The notes: a model not told the origin generated them from the sequence alone. Numbered from the stretch's first letter, positions 7,634-16,487 are shown. The stretch: 23,216 bases of DNA from Bacilli bacterium (GCA_900769965.1 CAAGIQ010000039.1:1-23216); one strand, 5' to 3'. Translations and numbers: made by a program.

Positions 7634-9772
7634 ATGGTAATCAACATCACTTCCATTCTTAAAAGCAACAACACCATCGAAGTTGCTGTCAAAAAGAATT
7701 TCACTTTAGTTCCAGTTAACAAGATTAGATTATATGAAGACGGCAAAGTTATAACATCGTTAAGATGCGCTTCAAAAACCGAGTCTAATTCTACCTTTAT
7801 CTACAGTTTCAAATTGGATGTCGAAATCAAAGTCGGTCATTACTATGAAATTGCTGATGAGTTAAACGAATTCACTCCTTTAGATATCACTGTTCTCGCT
7901 AAAGATCCTTCCTTTGAAAAGAAGTATAGATACGACGGAAAATTAGGTGCTATTTATTCTAAAGAGGAGACTATTTTTAGAGTATTCTCTCCTTTAGCTC
8001 ATCAAGGCTCAGTAAAACTAGTTTCAAAAGATGGCAAGATTTCTTACGCTCCACTTTCAAAGATTGAAGGCGGAGTCTTAGAAGCTGTTGTTAAAGAGGA
8101 CCTTGAAGGCTATGGCTATATCTATATCCTCAATATCTGCGGTGAATTAGTTCAAGCAGTTGACCCATATGCTAAAAGCGTTAACGCTAATTCAAGAATG
8201 GGTTTTGTTGTCGATGAGAAAAAGCTCGATGCTATTCCTTATAACTATGAATACCTTAAGCCGTGGAAGAAATGGAATCAAAGTGTCATCTACGAGCTCG
8301 ATGTTAGAGATATGACTTCCTTAACTAAGGTTAAGAATAAAGGAACTTATAGCGCTTTAGCGAAAACCAATCTAGTTAGTGATGATGATTTCCCAATAGG
8401 TTTAGATTATATATCTTCTTTAAATATAACTCATGTTCAACTTCTTCCAGTTTACGATTTCCAAACTATCGATGATGAGAATCCAACTGAGTATTATAAC
8501 TGGGGTTATGATCCATTGTTCTACTTCTCTCCAGAAGGAAGTTATTCATTAGATCCATCAGATCCTTATTCTCGTATGAATGAATTGAAATCTTTGATTT
8601 CCGCCTTACATAAGAAGGGGATCAGAGTGAATATGGATGTTGTTTTTAACCACGTATTTAATAGGTTTGCTTCCTCTTTTGAAAAGTTATGTCCACATTA
8701 TTACTTCAGACTAAATAGCAATGGTGATAGCTCCAACGGATCTTTCTGTGGTAACGATTTTGAGTCGACTCATTACATGGCAAGAAAGCTCATTATCGAC
8801 GCGGTTTGCTACTTTGCTAAAGTTTACGGCTTTGATGGCTTTAGATTTGATTTAATGGGAATAATCGATAAGAAAACCATGCATCTTCTCTATAAAGCAT
8901 TAAAAGAAATCAAGCCTGATATTATGGTTTATGGTGAAGGTTGGGATATGCCAACATGTTTAGCGTTTGAAGAAAAATCAAGTTTAAATAACACTTTCGA
9001 TAAGGACCTTATCGATATAGGATTCTTCAACGACAGATTTAGAGATGTCTTAAAAGGGAAAACCGATGACAGCAACTTACAGGCTAAAGGTTATCTTAAC
9101 GGTGATTTAAACTATCGCGATGGCTTTAAACATGTCTTTGTTGGTTCGACAGTTTCCTATGGATTCCCAGCTATGTTCGATTCGACAAAACAAACTATTA
9201 ACTACGTCGAATGCCATGATAATGCCACCTTATTTGATAAGTTAGCAGTATCCAATAAAGATGAAACAATCGAGACTAGACTTAGAAGAATAAAACTAAT
9301 AAACGCTTGTACAATTCTTTCTTTAGGAGTTCCTTTAATCCATGCTGGACAAGAAGTTGGTCTTTCTAAGAATGGAGTTTGTAACTCTTATAATTCTGGC
9401 GATGCTATTAACGGATTTAGGTACGATATCGCCTCGAATAGAAAAGATATGATCAAGTATCTTAACGATATCATAAGGTTGAAGAAGTATTTTAGTTGCT
9501 TCTATTTAGATAGAAAAGAAGAAATCGTTTCTAACATTGAGTTTGAAGATCTCCAAAACGGAGCCGTGGCTATTAAGCTTAACGATAGCGAAAGAAAGTG
9601 CAAAGTTATCGTTATCGTTAACCCATCCGATGCTACCGTTAAATATCAATTCGATAAGTACTATCGAATCATCTTTAACGAAGCTGGTTTGCTCGAATCT
9701 GAGACTTATTCTCAACTAGTTCTAGTTAACGGGATAACGATGCTTGTTGCCTGTGCCAGCAATAAGGAGTAA
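7634..9772 (+). CDS. pulA: Type I pullulanase (glycogen debranching)
   Basis: A 712-residue GH13 enzyme, close to Bacillus AmyX (718). The N-terminal region contains a CBM48-like domain (about residues 105-185). The type I pullulanase signature YNWGYDP is at 288-294. The four GH13 regions are intact: DVVFNHV (335-341), GFRFDLMG with the nucleophile Asp406, YGEGW with the acid Glu435, and ECHDN with His528-Asp529 stabilising the transition state. It hydrolyses alpha-1,6 branch points in glycogen, amylopectin or pullulan. No signal peptide is visible, so it acts in the cytosol, fitting turnover of glycogen made by glgC-glgD-glgA in the same window. GAAAGG lies about a dozen bases before the ATG. 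Its stop is three bases before plsC. Confidence 0.93.
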   Translation: MVINITSILKSNNTIEVAVKKNFTLVPVNKIRLYEDGKVITSLRCASKTESNSTFIYSFKLDVEIKVGHYYEIADELNEFTPLDITVLAKDPSFEKKYRYDGKLGAIYSKEETIFRVFSPLAHQGSVKLVSKDGKISYAPLSKIEGGVLEAVVKEDLEGYGYIYILNICGELVQAVDPYAKSVNANSRMGFVVDEKKLDAIPYNYEYLKPWKKWNQSVIYELDVRDMTSLTKVKNKGTYSALAKTNLVSDDDFPIGLDYISSLNITHVQLLPVYDFQTIDDENPTEYYNWGYDPLFYFSPEGSYSLDPSDPYSRMNELKSLISALHKKGIRVNMDVVFNHVFNRFASSFEKLCPHYYFRLNSNGDSSNGSFCGNDFESTHYMARKLIIDAVCYFAKVYGFDGFRFDLMGIIDKKTMHLLYKALKEIKPDIMVYGEGWDMPTCLAFEEKSSLNNTFDKDLIDIGFFNDRFRDVLKGKTDDSNLQAKGYLNGDLNYRDGFKHVFVGSTVSYGFPAMFDSTKQTINYVECHDNATLFDKLAVSNKDETIETRLRRIKLINACTILSLGVPLIHAGQEVGLSKNGVCNSYNSGDAINGFRYDIASNRKDMIKYLNDIIRLKKYFSCFYLDRKEEIVSNIEFEDLQNGAVAIKLNDSERKCKVIVIVNPSDATVKYQFDKYYRIIFNEAGLLESETYSQLVLVNGITMLVACASNKE

Positions 9773-9774
9773 TT

Positions 9775-10572
9775 ATGTTTAAATACGTGGGGTTTGTTTC
9801 AAGAGCGGGATTAAGGGTTGTCTCTTCTTATCCGTGGATAAAAAGGTATGCTAAGCATCCAGAAAAGTACGATATTAGCAAGAGATATTCGAAAGTTCAC
9901 ATCTTTTTAAAAAAATGTGTACACAACTTTAAAGTCGAGTTCTTTTTGGAAGGCTTAGAGAATCTAAAAAGCGATTCAAATTTTGTTTTAATACCTAATC
10001 ACCAATCGAATATGGACCCTCTTTCTTTGCTAGCTATTTGCGAAAACCCAATCTCATTCATCTCGAAGAAAGAAGCTGAAAAGTTCCCAATAGTCGGTAA
10101 CGTTATTAAAGATATCGACGGAATGTTCATAGATAGAAGTAACTTGAAGCAGGAAGTTAGAGCGATAATGAAGCTTTCTAAAAGCTTAGAAGAGAATAGA
10201 GAATTAAGTTATGTCGTCTTCCCAGAAGGCACGAGATCTAGAGATCCTAACCATATAGTTCAAGAGTTTAAACCGGGTTCTTTAAAGATGGCATACAATT
10301 CTAAAACTTCGATTCTTCCTGTAGCTTTATATGGAACTTTTAGAGTTCTTGATAAGAAGATGAACATGAAGAAGTTCCCGGTTCAAGTGAAGTTTTTAAA
10401 ACCTATTCCATATGAAGAATATTCAAAATATACAACGGTAGAGTTTGCAAAGATTCTTCACGATTTAATCGAAAAAGAAGTTGAGATCTTGCGTCAAAAA
10501 GATAAAGAGCTTTGCAAGAAATACTGTTACAATAGAAGAAAAAATCACAATTACGATATTTCAGGATTATGA
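9775..10572 (+). CDS. plsC: 1-acyl-sn-glycerol-3-phosphate acyltransferase (PlsC family)
   Basis: A 265-residue protein with the PlsC/LPLAT motifs: block I NHQSNMDPL, His76 and Asp81 (HX4D catalytic pair), and block III FPEGTRSRD (149-157), with GSLKMA and LPVALYGT following. It transfers an acyl chain to lysophosphatidic acid at the membrane to make phosphatidic acid. The C-terminus is a short Lys/Arg-rich tail (residues about 235-260), likely a membrane-surface contact. The gene begins two bases after the pulA stop, with AAGGAG overlapping the end of pulA as ribosome site. A strong terminator follows eight bases after the stop, closing the upstream run. The membrane-lipid theme matches the flippase-like and GT4 genes at the start of the window. 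Confidence 0.9.
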   Translation: MFKYVGFVSRAGLRVVSSYPWIKRYAKHPEKYDISKRYSKVHIFLKKCVHNFKVEFFLEGLENLKSDSNFVLIPNHQSNMDPLSLLAICENPISFISKKEAEKFPIVGNVIKDIDGMFIDRSNLKQEVRAIMKLSKSLEENRELSYVVFPEGTRSRDPNHIVQEFKPGSLKMAYNSKTSILPVALYGTFRVLDKKMNMKKFPVQVKFLKPIPYEEYSKYTTVEFAKILHDLIEKEVEILRQKDKELCKKYCYNRRKNHNYDISGL

Positions 10573-10579
10573 TTTTATT

Positions 10580-10606
10580 AGTCACGGAAAAATCTGTGAC
10601 TTTTTT
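10580..10606 (+). terminator. Intrinsic terminator after plsC
   Basis: The sequence AGTCACGGA pairs with TCTGTGACT (nine pairs, one G-U) around an AAAA loop, followed directly by six T. It separates the housekeeping run from the jet operon. Confidence 0.9.
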
Positions 10607-10657
10607 CATTTAAATAAATAACGTTTTATTATAGAGTTCATGTAATTTTCATCGATG

Positions 10658-10678
10658 TAACTTTAATGCTGTAAGTTA
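10658..10678. repeat. Inverted repeat upstream of the jet promoter
   Basis: TAACTT (10658-10663) and AAGTTA (10673-10678) form a 6-bp inverted repeat with nine bases between, about 30 bases upstream of the jetA -35. TGTAA also recurs at 10641, 10656 and 10670, spaced 14-15 bases apart. It might be an operator, but the arms are short and AT-rich, so chance is possible. Confidence 0.3.
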
Positions 10679-10709
10679 TCTTCTTTTTAGTTTCTTCCTC
10701 CGATTTGAG

Positions 10710-10739
10710 TTGAACGAAAAAGTAATTATATACTATAAT
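10710..10739 (+). promoter_or_regulatory. SigA-type promoter of the jetABC operon
   Basis: TTGAAC at 10710-10715 and a perfect TATAAT at 10734-10739 are separated by 18 bases. The predicted transcript starts near 10746, leaving about a 20-base leader that carries GAAAGGAGA before the TTG start of jetA. It follows a terminator, so the jet genes form their own transcription unit. Confidence 0.8.
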
Positions 10740-10766
10740 TAATTGTTAAGCGAAAGGAGAAAACTC

Positions 10767-12230
10767 TTGAATTTATTCGACAAACTACCAGAGAATTTTT
10801 TCTCGGTATTATCTAGAAAGTACAAAGCGGTTTACGCCTTCGCTTTAGTGACTTTATATCAGACTCTTAGAACTTATAAGACTCAGATTAAAAAGGCGGA
10901 TTACATCAACGAATTAAGGAGTCACGGGGAAGAGATCATGTCTCTTTTCGACGTGAAATTAGATAAGTTAGACGACAAAGCGAGCGAGGATGAAATCGAG
11001 TTTGAATACGATGATACATCTTTGTACGCGAAGACTAACTACATATTTAAAAAACTTCTCGCATCTGGATGGTTCACTTTGGAAAGAGATGTTAAAACTA
11101 ACATAGAATACATCTATCTTCCTTCTTACTCGATAAGAATGCTCGAACTAATTAACTCTTTAACTAGTGACACCAATCTTTACATCCCTCTAGTTCACCA
11201 AACTTTCTCCGAACTTAGTTTAGAGGATGAAAAGGAAGATGACTACATGTTTAGAAGTTTGGTTTCCGCTAGAAAGAATGCAGATGAACTTGAACTTAAC
11301 GTTACTTTATTACATCACTCCATCTGCGTATTCGGTCACAGTTTAGATACGGTTTTTTCACCTAATGAAGTTTTGAAACAACACTTTGATATCTATAGAA
11401 GCGAAGTCGCGGATAAAGTCTATCACCCTATGAAGACTTATGACTCTTTAGGTCTATACGCTATTCCGACTATGAATATCTTGAAGAGGTGGTTGCGCGA
11501 TAAAAGAATCATGGCTAAGCTTACTTCTCAAGCGAAGTTAGATAGCTCTTACGCCAAGAAAAAATCTTCGGAGGTAAACGAAGCTGTCTATAAGATGATT
11601 CAGGAAACTATCGATATATTTGCTAAGCTCTCAGACGCTTTTAACGACATCGATAAAGCTAACGCTAAGTATACCGAATCGGTTCAGAAGAAAGTTAACT
11701 TCTTGTCTAACTCCGATAAGACTATCAAAGGTAAGTTAGATGCTGTTATCTTGGCTATGGCAAGAGCTATTGCTTCTTCTTCGCTAAGGGAAGCTAGTCA
11801 AGACTATGAAGGAATCGAAATCATTTCTAAAGCGAGCGATACCATCAACATCTTCCATCACGGTTATATAGATTCGGACTCCTTAACTCTTCCGTTTAAG
11901 CGTAAGATCAGAGAGAATCTCGATCCACTTCCACTTGAAGATGAGTATTATGGTGATGATTCGTTGATGACGGAATTCTTAGATAGTGAAGTTTCTTCTT
12001 TCTCTAAAGAAGCTATCGACGATTTCTTCATGAGAAACTTTAAAGATAAAAAAGAGATAACTACTAAAGACATCGCTATCGAAGACATCGATTCATTAGT
12101 CATCTACATCTTAGGTGTTGTTAGAGCAGAATTTGATGAGATGTTCTTCACCATTACAAAGCTTAGCGATGAAATAGAAAACGGCAAATACATGATGCCT
12201 GAATATAAATTTGTTAGAAAGAGAGGTTAA
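10767..12230 (+). CDS. jetA: JetA, Wadjet kleisin-like (MukF-type) subunit
   Basis: A 487-residue protein. The N-terminus NLFDKLPENFFSVLSRKYKA followed by a helical YAFALVTLYQTL segment resembles Wadjet JetA (DUF5716-type) proteins, which act as the kleisin joining JetB and the JetC ATPase. The N-terminal part should form winged-helix domains. A middle helical stretch (about residues 260-330) is charged, and the last part (IEDIDSLVIYILGVVRAEF onward) would form the cap-side wing. I chose the TTG at 10767 because GAAAGGAGA lies eight bases upstream. A frame-extending TTG at 10743 would put that ribosome site inside the gene. Two bases separate jetA from jetB. Family assignment rests on these motifs plus gene order and the JetC ATPase next door. 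Confidence 0.82.
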   Translation: MNLFDKLPENFFSVLSRKYKAVYAFALVTLYQTLRTYKTQIKKADYINELRSHGEEIMSLFDVKLDKLDDKASEDEIEFEYDDTSLYAKTNYIFKKLLASGWFTLERDVKTNIEYIYLPSYSIRMLELINSLTSDTNLYIPLVHQTFSELSLEDEKEDDYMFRSLVSARKNADELELNVTLLHHSICVFGHSLDTVFSPNEVLKQHFDIYRSEVADKVYHPMKTYDSLGLYAIPTMNILKRWLRDKRIMAKLTSQAKLDSSYAKKKSSEVNEAVYKMIQETIDIFAKLSDAFNDIDKANAKYTESVQKKVNFLSNSDKTIKGKLDAVILAMARAIASSSLREASQDYEGIEIISKASDTINIFHHGYIDSDSLTLPFKRKIRENLDPLPLEDEYYGDDSLMTEFLDSEVSSFSKEAIDDFFMRNFKDKKEITTKDIAIEDIDSLVIYILGVVRAEFDEMFFTITKLSDEIENGKYMMPEYKFVRKRG

Positions 12231-12232
12231 CG

Positions 12233-12874
12233 ATGTTTATAGAAGAATATGAAAAATTATCTAGAGGCGAACAAAACCAGTTTAAAGAAGTTGTTAACAC
12301 TCTTCTTTTCCGTTGCTTTTTAGTTAGAAAATCTTTCGATAAAGTCTCAAACATGAGCAAGATTTCATCTTCCTATCTCTTTGTCGAAAGACATTTTAAC
12401 CTTATTAACGACTACCTTTCCTTTGCGGGAATGGAGATTAGCAAAGACGATGATAACGGAGTAATCTTCTTAACTTCCGAAGATGAAACTAACAGGTTGA
12501 GACTAGATTCAGTTACAACCTTATTAGTCTACGCTTTACGTTCTTTCTACGAGGACAGAATAGCTAAGAATCCTACTAGTTTAGAAGTATATATCGATTC
12601 GACCTCATTTAAACTTCTCTTAAAAGAATTAGGCTTAACTACTGTAAACAAGAGATTATCTTCAGTATCTATCGCTTCATCTTTAAGAAATTTAGCTATG
12701 TACAACATCGTCTGCAGAGCTAAAAACACATTCTCAGATCCTAGCTATTCTTTCTATATTCTCCCATCGATTAGATACGTCATATCTAACGCAAAACTTA
12801 ACGCTTTATATGACCAAATTAATAGAATGGGTGGAGAAGAGGAAGAAGATGATTTCTTAGGAGGTAACGACTGA
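12233..12874 (+). CDS. jetB: JetB, Wadjet MukE-like (DUF4194-type) subunit
   Basis: A 213-residue protein with the size, helix content and position of JetB, the winged-helix KITE-type partner of the JetA kleisin. The body includes a region (about residues 85-110) with RLRLDSVTTLLVYALRSFYE, where DUF4194 proteins carry a conserved helix before an acidic/Arg pair. It ends in a striking acidic tail, GGEEEEDDFLGGND. It has no catalytic motif, as expected for a DNA- and kleisin-binding subunit. AGAGAGG lies upstream of the ATG within the end of jetA, and the stop overlaps the jetC start as TGATG. This tight coupling is usual for subunits made in fixed ratio. On sequence alone the call is weaker than for jetC; context makes it likely. 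Confidence 0.8.
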   Translation: MFIEEYEKLSRGEQNQFKEVVNTLLFRCFLVRKSFDKVSNMSKISSSYLFVERHFNLINDYLSFAGMEISKDDDNGVIFLTSEDETNRLRLDSVTTLLVYALRSFYEDRIAKNPTSLEVYIDSTSFKLLLKELGLTTVNKRLSSVSIASSLRNLAMYNIVCRAKNTFSDPSYSFYILPSIRYVISNAKLNALYDQINRMGGEEEEDDFLGGND

Positions 12875-15800
12875 TGAAAAAAATCGTAAAATTACGTTTG
12901 ATTAACTGGCACTTATTCGCTAATGAAACTGTCGATATCGCCAACATTACTTTTTTAACCGGAGCTAACGGTACTGGAAAATCTACCATTATCGATGCTA
13001 TGCAGATTCTTCTTTTAGGAGATACTTCTGGAAGAAACTTCAACAAAGCTGCTAACGATAAAACCGGACGTACATTAAGAGGTTACCTTAGATGTGAATT
13101 AGGTGAAACCGCTGATGGTAAAGTTATGGCTCTCCGTCCAGGAAGATTCACTTCCTACATCGCTTTGGAATTCTTTGATGACACCACAGAGAAGAGCTTC
13201 ACTTTAGGTATAGTCTTCGACTCTTACGAAGATGAATCGGAAGATCACCATTTCTTCTTCTTAAATAGTGCGTTCCCATCGAACAACTTTACTAACTCCG
13301 AACTTTTAGATAAAGGTCAACCACGTCCTTTAACCTACAAGGAGTTAAATAGAATCGTTTCGGAATCATATGAGAAAACTAACTACGCTTTCTTCGATTC
13401 TAACGCTATGTATCAAGCCTTCTTAAAAGATCAGTTAGGTGGTTTGCCAGATAAATACTTCACTCTCTTTAAGAAAGCTGTATCTTTCTCACCGATAACT
13501 AACATCTCTTCATTCATTACCGAATTCGTCTGCGATATCGATTACAACATCGACATCTCTTCGATGCAGAAGAATATCGAACAATATAAGTTACTCGAAT
13601 TAGAAGCTAAGAGACTTCAAGTTAAGATCGACGCTTTAACTTCGATTGAAGAAGCTTATGATAACTACTGCAAGATCGATGAAGATAGAGTAAAAGCAGA
13701 CTATGTTAACGACAGAGCGAATTACGAGATGAGTAAAGTCGATGTCGTTAAATATGAAAAAGAACTAGAGAATAAGCGTTCAAGAGTTCAAGAGATCAAC
13801 GCTTCCATCGCCGAAAACGAACACTCTATCGAAGAACTCAAGGCGCAAAAAGAAGAGTATTTAGCTAAAAAAGTTAACTCTAAAGGTTATTCTTTATCCG
13901 CTGCTATCATAAATAAGAAAAACAACGTCCTCGAGAAGATTTCTTCTATTAATTCTAATTATCAGTTGTTAGAAGAGACGCTTTCTTCCTACATCAAGGA
14001 CTATGAAACAGCGATTAGAAACGTCAAATCGTGTTTAACTAATCAAGATGACTCCTTCTTAAGCGAGAAAGAAAAATCTTTATTAGATGACTTTAGAGAT
14101 GTTCAAGAAGAATTCTTAAATACTATAGCGGAAGTTAAACTTAATCTATCTAGACGTGAGCTTTCTCCTGAACTAGTTAAAGAGTTCCAATCCGAGATGC
14201 AAACCTATCACACTTACGCGTTAAGAGTGGAACACGCTTTAGAAGATCAAGTCTTCTCATTACAAGGTCAAATAAGTTCCTTAGATAACGAACTTAGAGA
14301 GATTAAAGGTGGAAGAAAACCGTTTAATCAAACCTATTACGAAGTTAGAGAAGCGTTAAAAGAAGCTTTAGTTAAACGTCATCGCGATGCGGAAGTATTA
14401 ACTTACTGCGATCTAGTAGACATTGAAGACAAGAGCTGGACTAGAGCTATTGAAGCTGCGATTTTCTCTCAAAAATTCAATCTTTTCGTCAACGATGAAT
14501 ATTATGAAGAAGCTAATAGGTTATTAGCTAGTATCGCTAATGAATACAGATATTATCAGATATCTTTAGTCGATAGCGAAAAGCTTATAAGCCGTGGATT
14601 TGAAGCTAAAAAAGGAAGTGTAGCTGAGGAGATAGTTACAACTCATGAAGGAGCTAGAGCTTATACAAACTTCCTCTTAGGTAACGTTAAGAAATGCGAC
14701 ACTTTCGCTCAAGCTCGTGAATCGGGCAACGGTTTACTTCGCGATTGCACAGGGTACAGAAATTTCGCTTCTTGGTATCTTAATAAAGCTAGAGCAGAAA
14801 TCTCCTTTATCGGAACTAAGTTAGATAATCAAACCGCGTTAAATAAGAAGAATGAATTCTCTGAACTAAGTAAGAGATTCGAACAATATAGTTACTTACT
14901 TAACATCTTTGAAGGTGTAGTTGCTTTAGAAGTTCTAAATAGCGCTCAATGCAACACCTTTGCTCACGATATCGCTTCTTTAGCCAAGATTGAAGATCTC
15001 GATAAAGAAGTAGAGAGTTATGAAAACGAGTTAAGAGAAGGTGAATTAAAAGAAGTTAAAGAGTTCGATTCGAAGATCAGCGCCATCGATGAAGATATTA
15101 AAGATATCGAGAATGAGAACAATTCCTTAAGACTTGAACTCGGTGGTTTGATGTCTCAAATCCGTCAACTTGAAAACGACTACATTCCAACTAAACGTCG
15201 CTTGCTCGATGCTTTAGCTAGCAAGTTAGATACTTATGATCCAGTCTTAGTTAACGAGAAATTCGACCCGTTCTTTACTAACGCTATGGAAAACCTTTCC
15301 TTGGAGCAGATTGTCGTTCAAGGTAAAACCCACTACGTTCAAACTCAAAACAGACTTAAGTTCGCTAGGGAAAAGTTAATAGATTTACGTAACAAGTACG
15401 TCTATACATATAACTTAAGCTACGACACTTCAAATCTTTTATCTAACGACGAGTTTGAAAAGGAATTGAATAACTTAAATGAAGTCTTGTTACCTAACTA
15501 TGTTAAGCAAATTGAACAAGCTCACAAGATGGCTATTAAAGAGTTTAAAGATGACTTTATCTATAAACTTAGAAACTCTTTTGAAACTATTAGATCTCAA
15601 ATCGACGAGCTTAACATCGCTTTAAAAGAAGTTAGATTTGGAAGAGACTCCTATAGATTCTCAGTTGAACCTAATAAAGATTATCTCGAGTATTACGAGA
15701 TGATAACAGATGATCTTTTACTTAACGTTGGAGATGCTGAAGATGTTTATTTAGAGAAGTATCAAGATACCATGAACAACTTGTTTAACATGATATCCGA

Positions 15801-16266
15801 TTCAACTTCAAAAGACGGAGATGTCAAAGCTCAAATCTTAGAAAACGTTCAACGTTTCACGGATTACCGCACTTATTTGATTTTCGACTTACTAGTTAGA
15901 AGAGGTGATAACCCAGTTGAGTCCTCTCTTGCTAGAACTTTCAAGCGTCAATCAGGTGGTGAAACACAAACCCCATTCTACATCTCTATTCTTGCTTCCT
16001 TCGCTCAGTTATATCGTTCTCAAGACGAAGGTAATAACGATACTATGAGACTAGTAATCTTCGATGAAGCTTTCTCGAAGATGGATGCTACTAGAATTAA
16101 AGAAGCTGTGGGATTATTGAGAAGTTTCGGCTTACAAGCTATCCTTTCTACTCCATCTGAAAAGCTCAGAGATCTTTCTAAGGAAGTCGATCTCGTACTA
16201 GTGACGATTAACGATCAGAAGAAACATAGATCTTATATCGATAAATATAAAGAGATAAAACGTTAA
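12874..16266 (+). CDS. jetC: JetC, Wadjet SMC-like (MukB-type) ATPase
   Basis: A 1130-residue SMC/MukB-like ATPase. The N-terminal head has INWHLFANETVDI and Walker A GANGTGKS (30-37). Long coiled-coil arms run from about residue 235 to 475 and from about 665 to 950. The hinge-like domain between them starts at GGRKPFN (479) and includes TRAIEAAIFSQKFNLFV. The C-terminal head has the ABC signature region QSGGE at 1026-1030 and Walker B IFDEAFSKMD with Asp1064-Glu1065. Known JetABC complexes extrude DNA loops with ATP and, together with JetD, detect and cut small circular plasmids. All ATPase motifs look intact, so the motor should work. The gene is the last recognisable one in the operon; no jetD follows. 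AGGAGG lies just upstream, inside jetB. Confidence 0.9.
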   Translation: MKKIVKLRLINWHLFANETVDIANITFLTGANGTGKSTIIDAMQILLLGDTSGRNFNKAANDKTGRTLRGYLRCELGETADGKVMALRPGRFTSYIALEFFDDTTEKSFTLGIVFDSYEDESEDHHFFFLNSAFPSNNFTNSELLDKGQPRPLTYKELNRIVSESYEKTNYAFFDSNAMYQAFLKDQLGGLPDKYFTLFKKAVSFSPITNISSFITEFVCDIDYNIDISSMQKNIEQYKLLELEAKRLQVKIDALTSIEEAYDNYCKIDEDRVKADYVNDRANYEMSKVDVVKYEKELENKRSRVQEINASIAENEHSIEELKAQKEEYLAKKVNSKGYSLSAAIINKKNNVLEKISSINSNYQLLEETLSSYIKDYETAIRNVKSCLTNQDDSFLSEKEKSLLDDFRDVQEEFLNTIAEVKLNLSRRELSPELVKEFQSEMQTYHTYALRVEHALEDQVFSLQGQISSLDNELREIKGGRKPFNQTYYEVREALKEALVKRHRDAEVLTYCDLVDIEDKSWTRAIEAAIFSQKFNLFVNDEYYEEANRLLASIANEYRYYQISLVDSEKLISRGFEAKKGSVAEEIVTTHEGARAYTNFLLGNVKKCDTFAQARESGNGLLRDCTGYRNFASWYLNKARAEISFIGTKLDNQTALNKKNEFSELSKRFEQYSYLLNIFEGVVALEVLNSAQCNTFAHDIASLAKIEDLDKEVESYENELREGELKEVKEFDSKISAIDEDIKDIENENNSLRLELGGLMSQIRQLENDYIPTKRRLLDALASKLDTYDPVLVNEKFDPFFTNAMENLSLEQIVVQGKTHYVQTQNRLKFAREKLIDLRNKYVYTYNLSYDTSNLLSNDEFEKELNNLNEVLLPNYVKQIEQAHKMAIKEFKDDFIYKLRNSFETIRSQIDELNIALKEVRFGRDSYRFSVEPNKDYLEYYEMITDDLLLNVGDAEDVYLEKYQDTMNNLFNMISDSTSKDGDVKAQILENVQRFTDYRTYLIFDLLVRRGDNPVESSLARTFKRQSGGETQTPFYISILASFAQLYRSQDEGNNDTMRLVIFDEAFSKMDATRIKEAVGLLRSFGLQAILSTPSEKLRDLSKEVDLVLVTINDQKKHRSYIDKYKEIKR

Positions 16267-16270
16267 TTGT

Positions 16271-16279
16271 TGCTATAAT
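16271..16279 (+). promoter_or_regulatory. Extended -10 promoter just after jetC
   Basis: TGCTATAAT is an exact TGnTATAAT extended -10, lying four bases after the jetC stop. No good -35 is visible 16-18 bases upstream, which extended -10 promoters can tolerate. A transcript would begin near 16286, almost at the AAGGAG ribosome site of the small acidic frame. A chance match in AT-rich DNA is possible. Confidence 0.5.
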
Positions 16280-16300
16280 ATTGCTAAGGAGACTTAAACC

Positions 16301-16420
16301 ATGGAAAAGAGAAGAAAAGATTTGATCGAAGAGGAGATTTTAGATAACGATATTCCTCATAGCGACATCGATGAGATCGATGATGAGGAAGATATCGAGT
16401 TCATCGAAGAAGATGAATAA
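16301..16420 (+). CDS. Small, highly acidic 39-residue protein downstream of jetC
   Basis: A short ATG frame, MEKRRKDLIEEEILDNDIPH followed by a run of Asp, Glu and Ile, ending EEDE. More than half of the residues are Asp or Glu and the net charge is strongly negative, with a basic cluster only at residues 3-6. AAGGAG lies ten bases before the ATG, and an extended -10 precedes it, so there are independent signs of expression. It stands where jetD would be expected. I do not recognise a family. Acidic micro-proteins can act as DNA mimics or binding peptides, but that is speculation here. Low-complexity Asp/Glu frames are also easy to get by chance in GA-rich DNA; the ribosome site and position argue for a real gene. 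Confidence 0.6.
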   Translation: MEKRRKDLIEEEILDNDIPHSDIDEIDDEEDIEFIEEDE

Positions 16421-16426
16421 GGATGT

Positions 16427-16440
16427 TGAAAGCGTTTTCA
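16427..16440. promoter_or_regulatory. cre box (predicted CcpA site)
   Basis: TGAAAGCGTTTTCA matches all fixed positions of the classical catabolite-responsive element consensus TGWAANCGNTNWCA. It lies seven bases after the acidic frame and about 75 bases before the lysine aptamer. Flanking GATG/CATC extends the palindrome, so the RNA could also form a bulged hairpin. It suggests carbon-catabolite control of the downstream transporter or a nearby promoter, if the genome has CcpA. Confidence 0.65.
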
Positions 16441-16452
16441 TCAAATAAATCA

Positions 16453-16478
16453 TTTACATTGTTTTGGTCATATGTAAA
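16453..16478. repeat. Inverted repeat TTTACAT / ATGTAAA
   Basis: TTTACAT (16453-16459) and ATGTAAA (16472-16478) are exact complements with 12 bases between. TTTACA could serve as a -35 with AAAAAT (16476-16481) as a weak -10 at 17 bases spacing, so the repeat may overlap the transporter promoter. Operator or stem-loop function is not established. Confidence 0.4.
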
Positions 16479-16487
16479 AATAAGAAA

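Noticed and set aside
10743..10766. Upstream TTG as start of jetA, giving 495 residues
   Set aside because: It would place the ribosome site GAAAGGAGA inside the gene and has no Shine-Dalgarno of its own; the TTG at 10767 is correctly spaced.
10607..16420. Full plasmid-defence Wadjet system
   Set aside because: JetD is absent, so plasmid cleavage cannot be claimed from this window.
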